A stretch of DNA of 57,853 nucleotides from the NCBI GenBank assembly GCA_003248075.1, contig QJYK01000180.1:1-57853 (forward strand). Reading direction: 5' to 3'. The stretch comes from Gemmatimonadota bacterium (GTDB lineage: Bacteria; Gemmatimonadota; Gemmatimonadetes; Longimicrobiales; Gaopeijiaceae). Both the position numbers and the translations under genes were made by a program. Each line of letters starts with the position of its first letter. Within the stretch, counting starts at the first letter, position 1. Shown here in pieces: positions 1 to 8,019 of the stretch. The notes beneath the pieces were generated by a model. That model had not been told where the DNA came from. It searched no databases and worked only from the letters and a program-made list of their open reading frames with translations.

Positions 1-507
1 CTCCATGGTGTTGCTGACCCCGGCCGCCTTCTCCAGCAGGTCGGGGCGTCCGACGTCGCCCACGAAGATGAAGTCGCCCGACAGGATGCCCATCGGACTG
101 TCCGACGCGGCCCCGTCCGTGACCTCGAAGGAGATGTGCTCCGGGGTGTGACCCGGTGTGTGCAGAACCCGGATGAGGATGTTGCCCAGCTCGAGCACGT
201 CCCCGTCGTGGACGATCCGGGCTCCGTCCGCCTCGGCGAAGCGGTACTGCCAGTCGGGAGGACCGTCTCCGGACAGGAGCAGGGTCGCACCCGTTCGCCG
301 GGCCAGCTCGCGAGAGCCGGAGAGATAGTCCGCGTGGATGTGCGTCTCCGTCACGTAGGCGATGGTCATCCCCTCCTCGTCCCCGGCACGCACGTACTGG
401 TCCGCATCCCGGTTGGGGTCGATGACGATCGCCTCGCCCGTGACCTGGCATCCGATCATGTAGCTCGCCTGCGCGAGCTTCTCGTCGTAGAACCGCCTGA
501 GCAGCAT
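1..507 (-). CDS. MBL-fold metallo-hydrolase, persulfide dioxygenase/rhodanese-linked type (C-terminus cut by window edge)
   Basis: The first 169 residues are present and the rest lies beyond base 1. The metal motif HIHADY (H56, H58, D60) is followed by the HTPGH motif (H120) and SGDFIFVGDVGRPDL (D145). This combination is typical of the glyoxalase II-like branch that includes ETHE1-type persulfide dioxygenases and proteins with C-terminal rhodanese domains, so a cytoplasmic role in sulfane-sulfur oxidation is likely. The usual second His of HxHxDH is Tyr here, which also occurs in rhodanese-linked members. The ATG at 507 has GGAGG seven bases upstream. Whether rhodanese domains follow cannot be seen. 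Confidence 0.85.
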   Translation of the reverse strand, partial: MLLRRFYDEKLAQASYMIGCQVTGEAIVIDPNRDADQYVRAGDEEGMTIAYVTETHIHADYLSGSRELARRTGATLLLSGDGPPDWQYRFAEADGARIVHDGDVLELGNILIRVLHTPGHTPEHISFEVTDGAASDSPMGILSGDFIFVGDVGRPDLLEKAAGVSNTME

Positions 508-677
508 CCTGTTCCTCCGCTCGTTATTCGCTCATGCGCTGAACCACGCGACCTACAGCCGCCCCGGAAGATAAGAAGCCGACGCCCCCTCCGCTCGGCG
601 CTTGCTCGGCACCCCGGACGCCGGGCATGTTGGCCCCCATCCCATCCCTACGCAGAAGCCCCCGGAGCGCCCTCGTC

Positions 678-3600
678 ATGTACGTGCCCCCGCGATGGTT
701 CCACCCCCTGTCCGCCACCGTCCTCCTCGTCTGCGCCGTGCGCGGGCTCGGTGCCCAGGCGATCGACGCCGAGGCGCTCTCGGGACTGCAACCTCGGGAG
801 ATCGGCCCCGCCGTGGTCAGCGGTCGGGTCGTGGACCTCGCGGTCGTCGAGGCGGACACGAAGGTCTTCTACGTCGCCTCCGCCACGGGCGGTGTGTGGA
901 AGACCACGGACAATGGGGTGCGCTTCACACCCGTGTTCTTCCGCGAGGGAACCCATTCCGTCGGCGCCATCGCGGTGCACCAGCGCGACACGAGCGTGGT
1001 CTGGGTGGGCACCGGGGAGCGGGCGAGCCGTCAGAGCTCCGGATGGGGGGACGGCGTCTACAAGTCGACCGACGGCGGCGGGACCTGGCGGAACATGGGC
1101 CTGCGGGACTCGAAGCACGTCGGCCGCATCGTGCTGCACCCGCAGAACCCGGATGTCGTCTTCGTCGCGGCCATGGGTCACCTGTGGGGTCCCAATGGGG
1201 AGCGTGGCCTCTACAAGTCCACGGACGGTGGTGAGACCTGGCGCCGCGTCCTCTTCGTGGACGACGAGACCGGCGCCGTGGACGTCGCGCTGGACCCGGT
1301 GGACCCCACCGTGATGTACGCGGCCATGTACCAGCGGCGACGCCGTCCGTGGGGCTTCCACGGAGGAGGACCCGGGAGCGGCCTGTACAAGTCCACCGAC
1401 GGAGGTGAGTCGTGGGCCAGGCTGACCAACGCCGGGCTGGACAACGGTCTGCCCCGGGCCGAGCTCGGGCGCATCGGGATCACCATCTACCGTTCGGACC
1501 CGCGTATCCTCTACGTCAGCATCGAGCAGGGCGAGCGCTACAACGCCTCAACGGCGTACGAGCAGCGCGTCGGGGGAATCTTCCGCTCGGAGGACCAGGG
1601 CGAGAGCTGGACCTTCCAGGGTGACTGGAATCCGAGGCCCATGTATGCCAGCCAGCCCCTGGTCGACCCGAACGACGACCAGCGTCTCTACATGCTCAAC
1701 GCCTACTCGTGGTCCGACGACGCGGGCAAGACGTTCACGACCCCACGCGAGGACCGCACCCACGGCGACGACCGCCTGGTATGGGTGGATCCGAACGACT
1801 CGCGGCACGTGATGAAGGCCGACGACGGTGGTCTCGCCATCAGCTACGACCGGGGTGAGCACTTCCTGTTCGTGACGCATCTCCCGTTGAGCCAGTGGTA
1901 CCACGTCGCGGTCGACATGGCCCACCCGTACAACGTGTACGGCGGACTCCAGGACAACGGCAGCTGGGCGGGACCGAACCAGGTGTACCGTTCCGAGGGC
2001 ATCCTCAACCAGGATTGGGTCCGGTGGGGTGGAGGCGACGGATTCTTGAGCCTGGTCGACACCACGAACGATCGCATCCTGTACGCAGAGAGCCAGTACC
2101 TGGGCCTGACGAGGAACGATCTGGTCACGGGCGAGGGAAAGGACATCCGCCCGAATCAGCCCGAGGGCTTCATCGGAGCGCGCCGGAACTGGACCACCTG
2201 GCCGGACCTCTCGGACCCCGAACAACGGTTGGGCAACGCGATGCCGCCCGGGAACTGGGACGGACCCTTCATCATCAGCCCACACGATCCGAACACGCTC
2301 TATGCGGGTCTGAACGAGCTGTTCAGGAGCACGGATCGGGGCGACACCTGGGTATCGCTGGGGGACCTGACCACGGGGACGGATCGCCGCACGCTCGAGA
2401 TCATGGGCGAGCGCCCCGATTCGTTCACGCTCTCACTCGACGACGGCATCCCCTATTGGCCCACGATCAGCGCGATCGCCGAGTCCGAGCACGTGCCCGG
2501 TACGCTGTATGCGGGCACCGACGACGGGCAGATGCGGGTATCCACGGACGCCGGGGCCACATGGAGGAACGTGACGGCCGCCGTGACGGGGCTCCCGAGG
2601 ATGGCATGGATCAACGCGGTCCATGCGTCGAGGCTCGTGGCGGGCCGGGTCTACCTGGTAGCCAACAACTACCGGAACGACGACTACGGGAACTATCTCT
2701 GGCGCTCCGACGACGACGGCAGGAGCTGGGTATCCATCACCGGTGACCTGCCTGCAGCCCGGGTGGCCCGGGCGATCCGGGAGGACCCGCGCAACCCCGA
2801 AGTGCTCTGGCTCGGCACCGAGCTCGGCGCATTCTGGTCCTGGAACGGCGGGCACGACTGGGTGGAGCTGCGGGGCGGCCTGCCCACGGTGGCGGTCAAC
2901 GACCTGCTGGTGCACCCCCGAGACAACGACCTCGTGCTCGCGACCCACGGGCGCGGCATCTGGATCCTCGATCAGGTGAACGCCCTGCAGGAGATGACGC
3001 CCGAGATCGCCGCACGTCGCTCCCACCTGTTCAGCGTCGAGCCGGCGGAGCAGATCCGCTACCGGGGAGAGCGGGCCCACACGGGCAACATGATCTTCGA
3101 GGGAGCGAATCCTCCGGATGGCGCCATCATCGACTACTGGCTGGGCGAGGCGGGCGGGAACGTCTCGCTCACCGTGCACGACGCTGCGGGGCGCAGGGTG
3201 GCGTCGGTTCGCGCCGGCGACGCGCGTGGCATGAACCGGGCGGTCTGGGACCTGCGTCACGGAGAGGCCGGGGGGCAGGATCAGGGCGGCGGGGGCCTCA
3301 GCGGAGGTCGCGAGCCGCTGGTGGTTCCCGGCGTGTACACCGTGCGGCTCGAAGCGGCCGGCGAGACCCACGAGCAAACCGTCCGGGTGAAGGAGGACCC
3401 TCGCATCGACGTCGAGCCGTCCGTTCGGGCCCGTTGGACGCAGGCGCTGCTGGACATCTCGTCCACGCTCGCCGAGTCCCGCGCGCTCGGGCGCGAGGTG
3501 GGCGCCGCGGCTCGAGCCCTCACGTCGGGCGAGCGCACTGCCTCGGGAACGGACGCGGCCAAGGTGCTCGACCTGGACCGGGAGCTCGGAGAGTTGACGT

Positions 3601-3758
3601 CGAGGCTGGCCCGCCTACGCAGCAGCGTGGAAGGCTGGGTCGGTCCCCTGTCCGCCGACCACGCTTCCCAGCAGGTCTTCCTGGAGGGGATGGCACGTAC
3701 GTTGGCGGACGAGTGGCGCGACGTGCGTGGACGGATCGGTGGCGACGGGGGACGATGA
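678..3758 (+). CDS. Secreted BNR/VPS10-type beta-propeller protein ('glycosyl hydrolase' family annotation)
   Basis: This is a secreted protein of about 1026 residues. The chosen ATG at 678 gives a standard signal peptide (hydrophobic LSATVLLVCAV, then GLGAQA); an in-frame ATG at 627 would add 17 residues in front of it. The body carries many Asp-box (BNR) repeats of the form S-x-D-x-G-x-T-W, such as YKSTDGGGTW, YKSTDGGETW, FRSTDRGDTW and VSTDAGATW, which build the sortilin/VPS10-like propellers. After the last repeat come a beta-rich segment ending GVYTVRLEAAGE and a helical tail. Family members are often called glycosyl hydrolases or sortilin-like proteins, but their substrate is generally unknown. 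The next gene starts one base after its stop. Confidence 0.85.
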   Translation: MYVPPRWFHPLSATVLLVCAVRGLGAQAIDAEALSGLQPREIGPAVVSGRVVDLAVVEADTKVFYVASATGGVWKTTDNGVRFTPVFFREGTHSVGAIAVHQRDTSVVWVGTGERASRQSSGWGDGVYKSTDGGGTWRNMGLRDSKHVGRIVLHPQNPDVVFVAAMGHLWGPNGERGLYKSTDGGETWRRVLFVDDETGAVDVALDPVDPTVMYAAMYQRRRRPWGFHGGGPGSGLYKSTDGGESWARLTNAGLDNGLPRAELGRIGITIYRSDPRILYVSIEQGERYNASTAYEQRVGGIFRSEDQGESWTFQGDWNPRPMYASQPLVDPNDDQRLYMLNAYSWSDDAGKTFTTPREDRTHGDDRLVWVDPNDSRHVMKADDGGLAISYDRGEHFLFVTHLPLSQWYHVAVDMAHPYNVYGGLQDNGSWAGPNQVYRSEGILNQDWVRWGGGDGFLSLVDTTNDRILYAESQYLGLTRNDLVTGEGKDIRPNQPEGFIGARRNWTTWPDLSDPEQRLGNAMPPGNWDGPFIISPHDPNTLYAGLNELFRSTDRGDTWVSLGDLTTGTDRRTLEIMGERPDSFTLSLDDGIPYWPTISAIAESEHVPGTLYAGTDDGQMRVSTDAGATWRNVTAAVTGLPRMAWINAVHASRLVAGRVYLVANNYRNDDYGNYLWRSDDDGRSWVSITGDLPAARVARAIREDPRNPEVLWLGTELGAFWSWNGGHDWVELRGGLPTVAVNDLLVHPRDNDLVLATHGRGIWILDQVNALQEMTPEIAARRSHLFSVEPAEQIRYRGERAHTGNMIFEGANPPDGAIIDYWLGEAGGNVSLTVHDAAGRRVASVRAGDARGMNRAVWDLRHGEAGGQDQGGGGLSGGREPLVVPGVYTVRLEAAGETHEQTVRVKEDPRIDVEPSVRARWTQALLDISSTLAESRALGREVGAAARALTSGERTASGTDAAKVLDLDRELGELTSRLARLRSSVEGWVGPLSADHASQQVFLEGMARTLADEWRDVRGRIGGDGGR

Positions 3759-3759
3759 C

Positions 3760-4113
3760 ATGCCCGTCTTCCAGCGGATCCAGGGCGGAGTCCTCATCGT
3801 CACGGTCGACGGGGACTTCACGGTCGACGAGGTCGTGCGCGTGGGCGGCACGGGGCTCAGCTCTCCCGACGCCATCAACCCCGCCTTCGTCATCCTCGAC
3901 CTCTCCGGTTCCGCCGGGGTCGATGCGTCCTCCGAACGCCTGCGATCGATCGCCACCTTCTTCGCCGGACCACAGACGCCGGTCGCCAAGCTCGCGGTGA
4001 TGGCGCTCGCCGAAGTGGCCGCGGTCGTGGTGGAGCACGCCCGCGATTCCGGGCTCGAGGCCGGAGCCTTCACCAGCAAGGCCGCCGCCATGGACTGGCT
4101 CCTTTCCGCGTGA
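3760..4113 (+). CDS. Small hypothetical protein, possibly STAS-like
   Basis: This 117-residue protein has no signal peptide or membrane segment. It starts with an ATG one base after the TGA of the upstream BNR protein, behind GGGGGACGATGAC, so translational coupling is likely. The pattern VFQRIQGGVLIVTVDGDFT, then FVILDLSGSAGVD, then alternating helices and strands resembles the STAS/SpoIIAA fold (beta strand, LDLSG loop). No catalytic motif is visible. The assignment rests only on this pattern; it could equally be an unrelated alpha/beta protein. It is the last gene of the two-gene unit. Confidence 0.6.
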   Translation: MPVFQRIQGGVLIVTVDGDFTVDEVVRVGGTGLSSPDAINPAFVILDLSGSAGVDASSERLRSIATFFAGPQTPVAKLAVMALAEVAAVVVEHARDSGLEAGAFTSKAAAMDWLLSA

Positions 4114-4195
4114 CGGTATCGCGGCCTGGCCGGCCGCGCGCCCGTCCCGCAACTTCCTCGACTGGCAGCAACCCGACATCGAGGAGGGGACCGGG

Positions 4196-5587
4196 ATGAG
4201 GAGCTCGACGCTTCGAGTGGCCGCGGTGCTCGCTCTGGCGCCGGTGGCGCTGGGGGCGCAGCAGGGCAGCTGGGCGTTCGTGGACGTGACCGTGATCCCC
4301 ATGGACCGCGAGGGGGCTCTTCCGGGCCAGACGGTCGTCGTCACCGACGGCGTGATCACCGCGGTCGGCCCCTCGGGCTCGGTGGCGATCCCCTCCGACG
4401 CGAGGCGAATCGACGGGGCCGGGCGCTTCCTGATGCCCGGGCTCGCGGAGATGCACGCCCACGTCCCTCCACAGCCCGATCCGCCTCAGGACGTCCTGGA
4501 CGACATCCTCTTCCTGTACGTGGCCAACGGTGTGACCACGATCCGGGGCATGTTGGGCCAGACCTACCAGCTCGAGCTGGCCGATCGGCTGGAGCGCAAC
4601 GAGCTGTTGGGGCCGACCTTCTACGTGGGCGCGCCATCCATCAACGGCTCCTCGGCGCCCGACCCGGCGACCGCCGAGAGGCTGGTGCGCGCGCATGCGG
4701 CTGCCGGGTACGACCTGCAGAAGATCCATCCCGGGGTGTCGCTCGTCACCTGGGACCGCATGGCCACGGTGGCCCGCGAGGTGGGGCTGCGCTTCGGCGG
4801 TCATGTCCCCGAGGACGTGGGCCTCGTGCACGCCCTGGAGACCGGCATGTCCACCGTGGACCACCTGGACGGCTACGTGGAGGCGGTCACCTCGGGTGAG
4901 GTCATGGCGAAGGTCGCGATGGGCGAGGACATCCGCCTGGACGAGCTGGTGCGGGGGGCGGACGAGGCGAAGATCCGCGACATCGTGCGCAGGAGCCTGG
5001 ACGCCGACGTCTACGTGGTTCCGACGATGTACCTGTGGGAGAACATCTTCGCGACCGCCGACCCGGAGCCGTTCCTCGAGCTGCCGGAGATGCGGTACGT
5101 ATCCGCCGGGCAGCGCGAGGCGTGGCGACGCCAGGCCGCGCCGGGCCCGCGCGCGGAGCCCCAGGTGCTCCAGGAGTTCTTCGCGCTCCGCAAGCGCATC
5201 CTGAAAGAGCTCTCGGACGCCGGCGTCGGGATCCTCATGGGAACCGACTCGCCACAGATGTTCAACGTGCCGGGCTTCGCGCTGTACCGGGAGATCGCCG
5301 TGATGTCCGAGGCCGGGATGTCCAACCGGGCGATTCTCCAGAGCGGTACGGTCTCCGTGTCTCGCTACGTGCGCGACCACCTCGGGCTGGACGGCTCCTT
5401 CGGATCCGTCACCGCGGGGAATCGCGCGGACCTGGTCCTCCTGGGCTCGAACCCCCTGGAGGACCTGGCCAATCTCACCGACCGGGTCGGCGTCATGGTC
5501 CGCGGTCGATGGGTGTCGCGCGCGGAGATCGACGCGGGGCTCGAGCGCCTCGCCGCCAAGCACGCAACGGCGAGCGACGGTTCGTAA
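4196..5587 (+). CDS. Secreted amidohydrolase family protein
   Basis: This 463-residue protein has a signal peptide (VAAVLALAPVALGAQ), so it is probably periplasmic or secreted. It has the amidohydrolase superfamily layout: an N-terminal beta-sandwich (VDVTVIPMDREG), then PGLAEMHAH with metal ligands H87 and H89, a TIM barrel with FGGHVPED, a late GTDSP aspartate and the closing GNRADLVLLGSNPLEDL. This branch is related to imidazolonepropionase and peptidase-like amidohydrolases; the substrate cannot be read from sequence. An SD of the AGGAGG type lies about ten bases before the ATG. It converges with the PNPOx gene, with seven bases between the stop codons. Confidence 0.85.
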   Translation: MRSSTLRVAAVLALAPVALGAQQGSWAFVDVTVIPMDREGALPGQTVVVTDGVITAVGPSGSVAIPSDARRIDGAGRFLMPGLAEMHAHVPPQPDPPQDVLDDILFLYVANGVTTIRGMLGQTYQLELADRLERNELLGPTFYVGAPSINGSSAPDPATAERLVRAHAAAGYDLQKIHPGVSLVTWDRMATVAREVGLRFGGHVPEDVGLVHALETGMSTVDHLDGYVEAVTSGEVMAKVAMGEDIRLDELVRGADEAKIRDIVRRSLDADVYVVPTMYLWENIFATADPEPFLELPEMRYVSAGQREAWRRQAAPGPRAEPQVLQEFFALRKRILKELSDAGVGILMGTDSPQMFNVPGFALYREIAVMSEAGMSNRAILQSGTVSVSRYVRDHLGLDGSFGSVTAGNRADLVLLGSNPLEDLANLTDRVGVMVRGRWVSRAEIDAGLERLAAKHATASDGS

Positions 5588-5594
5588 TCGACCT

Positions 5595-6191
5595 TCAGCC
5601 GTCCGCCGCGCGCCCGTGGTCCGGGAACGGGATCGGCATCGGCGGCAACTCGAAAGCGCCGGGAAAATCGGGGTCGGCCAGCTTCTGCTTCCCGCTCCAG
5701 GCCTCGATGTCGATGCGGAACACCGCGGTGCGCTGGAGCTCCGCGTCGGTGGTGCCCCGATAGTCCTCGCCGTAGCGGAGGTGCGGCGCGTACTTCTCGA
5801 GAAGGGCGCGCAGGGCCGCGCGCGCCTCCTCTTCGTCGGTCACGAGCGAGCCCCTACCGAAGGCGACGACCGCGGCGTACTCGACGCTGAACTCGAGCGC
5901 CTCTCGCGCGGGTAGGAGCCTCCCCGCCCCTGCGGCGGAGAACGCCACCTTGCCCCCGCTCGCGAGGTTGTCGCGCGTCCGGCCCGTGCGGTGCGTGTGC
6001 AGGTAGATGCAATGCCGCCGGGCGTCGAACACGAAGAGGTTCGAGTTCAGGAAAGGTTGGCCGTCCTCGCCCACGCTCGCGAGGAAGCCCCAGGGCGCAC
6101 GCTCGAGGAAGGCGTGTGTCCAGGCCTCGTCCTTGCCACGGTCCCGTCTGCGCAACGCGGCCCGTGGATCGGGTTCGACGGGGACGCTCAC
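5595..6191 (-). CDS. Pyridoxamine 5'-phosphate oxidase-like FMN-binding protein
   Basis: This protein of about 198 residues belongs to the split-barrel flavin-binding family. The diagnostic stretch is WGFLASVGEDGQPFLNSN, followed by FVFDARRHCIYLHTH and GRTRDNL, the usual FMN-contact pattern of PNPOx-like general stress or nitroimidazole-type oxidoreductases. I chose the GTG at 6191 because it overlaps the TGA of the upstream DinB gene (GTGA), a classic coupling arrangement. A longer open frame exists upstream but only as antisense to DinB. The function is probably flavin- or F420-linked reduction; the substrate is unknown. Confidence 0.8.
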   Translation of the reverse strand: MSVPVEPDPRAALRRRDRGKDEAWTHAFLERAPWGFLASVGEDGQPFLNSNLFVFDARRHCIYLHTHRTGRTRDNLASGGKVAFSAAGAGRLLPAREALEFSVEYAAVVAFGRGSLVTDEEEARAALRALLEKYAPHLRYGEDYRGTTDAELQRTAVFRIDIEAWSGKQKLADPDFPGAFELPPMPIPFPDHGRAADG

Positions 6192-6718
6192 GTCTGGGTG
6201 GCTGGCAGGTAGTTCCGCCTGAGCAGCTCCACGTGATAGAGCTCGTGGCCCGCGATGATCCAGGGGAACGACAGCGCACGGATGCCGTTCCCGCTCGCGC
6301 GACCCATCCGCTCCCATGCGATGCGGTCGAAGCCCGCGAACATGAGCACGATGTCCTGCCGCAGAGCGTTCCACTCCGCTGTCAGCTCCGCGAGCGGCCG
6401 GTCCGCCGCGTTCGACAGACGCGCCCACTCGTCCTGCTCGAAAGCGGGGAGGTCGAGCGTGACACCCCTCGCGATCCAGTGGCAGCGATTGGAGAACGCA
6501 CGCTCGACGTCCAACACGTGGCCCACGACCTGCCGCAGGCTCCACTTGGTCGGCTTGTAGCGGTACTCCTCGCGCGCGGCCGGCACCGTGGCCAGGAGCG
6601 CTTGGGTGCTCGCCCCCTGGGCACGGAGCGTTTCGAGGATGTCCCCATCCGGCACGAGGTCCACATAGCGCTTGTAGTAGACCGCATAATCCCCCGGTCC
6701 CGGCCTCCTGATCGTCAT
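6188..6718 (-). CDS. DinB family (YfiT-like) putative metal-dependent protein
   Basis: This 176-residue protein matches the four-helix DinB/YfiT fold. WSLRQVVGHVLDVER supplies the first metal-binding His, and AGHELYHVELLRR near the C-terminus supplies the other two. Related members act as thiol S-transferases (mycothiol or bacillithiol) or metal hydrolases; the cofactor here is not evident. The stop overlaps the GTG of the PNPOx-like gene by four bases, so the two form a coupled pair. Both families are linked to redox or detoxification chemistry, and joint action is an inference from that. Confidence 0.82.
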   Translation of the reverse strand: MTIRRPGPGDYAVYYKRYVDLVPDGDILETLRAQGASTQALLATVPAAREEYRYKPTKWSLRQVVGHVLDVERAFSNRCHWIARGVTLDLPAFEQDEWARLSNAADRPLAELTAEWNALRQDIVLMFAGFDRIAWERMGRASGNGIRALSFPWIIAGHELYHVELLRRNYLPATQT

Positions 6719-6740
6719 CCTCCCTGCTCCGCTGGGGTGT

Positions 6741-7895
6741 TCAGGGCCGATCCATGATCCCGCCGTCGAGGGCCTCGATCGTCGCCGTCGACGGGGGACG
6801 CTCTCGTTGCAGCCTCCGTGCCACGGCCTCGGCCTCGCGCATCACGCGCAAGATGTTCTCGCCGGCGAGCTTCGCCAAATCCTCCTCGCTCCAGCCACGG
6901 CGCGCGAGCTCCGCGAACAGGGCCGGGAAGGTGGAAACGTCCTCCAGTCCCAACGGCCAGGAATCGATGCCGTCGAAGTCCGACCCGATGCCCACATGAT
7001 CGTGGCCCGCGACGCCGACCACGTGCTCGATGTGGTCGGCCACGTCCGAGATCGTCGCCTGCGCGCGCTCGGTCAGGAAGCTCGGCACGAAGGTGACCAT
7101 GACCACGCCGCCGTTTTCCGGCAGTCTCCGCAGGACGTCGTCCGGCACGTTGCGCGGGTGGTCGCGCAGGCCGCCCGCGTCCGCGTGCGACCAGATCACG
7201 GGCGCCTCTGCGACGTCGAGTGCGTCGTGCATCGTCTCGGGCGAGGTGTGCGACAGGTCCACGAGCATGCCCAGGCGATTCATCTCCCGAACCACCTCCT
7301 TGCCGAACGCAGTCAGCCCCCCATGTCGGTGTTCGTCGAGTGCCGAGTCGGCCCAGTCGAGCGTGCCGTTGTGCGTCAGCGTCATGTATCGCGCACCCAT
7401 GGCGTAGAAGCCGCGGAGCGCGCCGAGCGAGTTCTCGATAGCGTGTCCGCCCTCCATACCCAGCATGGAGGCGATCCTCCCCGACGCGTAGATGCGCTCG
7501 ACGTCCGACGCGTCCAGGGCGAGCTCGAACACATCCGGATACCGATCGATCACCTGGAGCGCGATGTCGATCTGCTCGAGCTGCATCTTGGACGCACCGG
7601 TCTCCACCGACTCGTACGGGACGTACACCGACCAGAACTGCCCGCCGACCATGCCCGCCCGGAGCCGCGCGATGTCCGTCATGAACGGAGTGTGGGCGCG
7701 AAGGTCGTGCGCCGGCGTGCGGACGTCGCGCGGTCCCGCCTCGCTCTCCCGGATGGCCCAGGGAAGGTCGTTGTGCCCGTCGATGAGGGGGGTCCTGGCC
7801 AGCACCCGGCGGGCGAGCTCAAGGTTGGCATCCTGGGCCCTGGCGGGAGCCCCCGCCAGAATCGCGGCGAAAAGCAGGAATGCGACGCGTCTCAT
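6741..7895 (-). CDS. Membrane dipeptidase (peptidase family M19), exported
   Basis: This 384-residue zinc dipeptidase has a clear signal peptide (FLLFAAILAGAPARA) when started at the ATG at 7895; an in-frame upstream start at 7958 would only add a basic leader. The M19 metal ligands are intact: DGHNDLP (H41, D43), the EGGHAIEN glutamate, VDLSHTSPETM and the later WSHADAG histidines, then GIGSDFDG. It should cleave dipeptides, including D-residue-containing ones, in the periplasm. A second M19-like gene at 11550 lacks part of this site. It follows the DUF5916 gene on the same strand after a 124-base gap that contains a hairpin. Confidence 0.92.
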   Translation of the reverse strand: MRRVAFLLFAAILAGAPARAQDANLELARRVLARTPLIDGHNDLPWAIRESEAGPRDVRTPAHDLRAHTPFMTDIARLRAGMVGGQFWSVYVPYESVETGASKMQLEQIDIALQVIDRYPDVFELALDASDVERIYASGRIASMLGMEGGHAIENSLGALRGFYAMGARYMTLTHNGTLDWADSALDEHRHGGLTAFGKEVVREMNRLGMLVDLSHTSPETMHDALDVAEAPVIWSHADAGGLRDHPRNVPDDVLRRLPENGGVVMVTFVPSFLTERAQATISDVADHIEHVVGVAGHDHVGIGSDFDGIDSWPLGLEDVSTFPALFAELARRGWSEEDLAKLAGENILRVMREAEAVARRLQRERPPSTATIEALDGGIMDRP

Positions 7896-7925
7896 GGTCG
7901 TCCGTCTGTGTCTGGGTCGTGCGTG

Positions 7926-7943
7926 CCCGCGAAACGTCGCGGG
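7926..7943. repeat. Short perfect inverted repeat in the dipeptidase leader
   Basis: CCCGCGA and TCGCGGG flank a four-base AACG loop. It lies between the end of the DUF5916 gene and the dipeptidase start. No T-run follows on either strand, so it is not a convincing intrinsic terminator; it could be an intercistronic hairpin or chance in GC-rich DNA. Confidence 0.35.
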
Positions 7944-8019
7944 TGCACGCCCGGACATGCAAGACGGACTCCGTGGAGAAGTCCGACAGTACGGGGTCGA
8001 TGCCGGTCTGTGCGCGGCG

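Noticed and set aside
136-1314. A 392-residue open frame on the plus strand over the first genes
   Set aside because: It is antisense to the MBL gene and out of frame with the BNR protein; composition is Arg/Pro/Ser-rich, typical of shadow frames in GC-rich DNA.
3689-3704. TGGCACGTACGTTGGC, resembling a sigma-54 promoter
   Set aside because: The -12 position reads GG instead of GC, and it is inside the coding end of the BNR protein.
4070-5563. A 497-residue minus-strand open frame
   Set aside because: It lies opposite the amidohydrolase, with His/Arg/Gly-rich low-complexity content and no recognisable motif.
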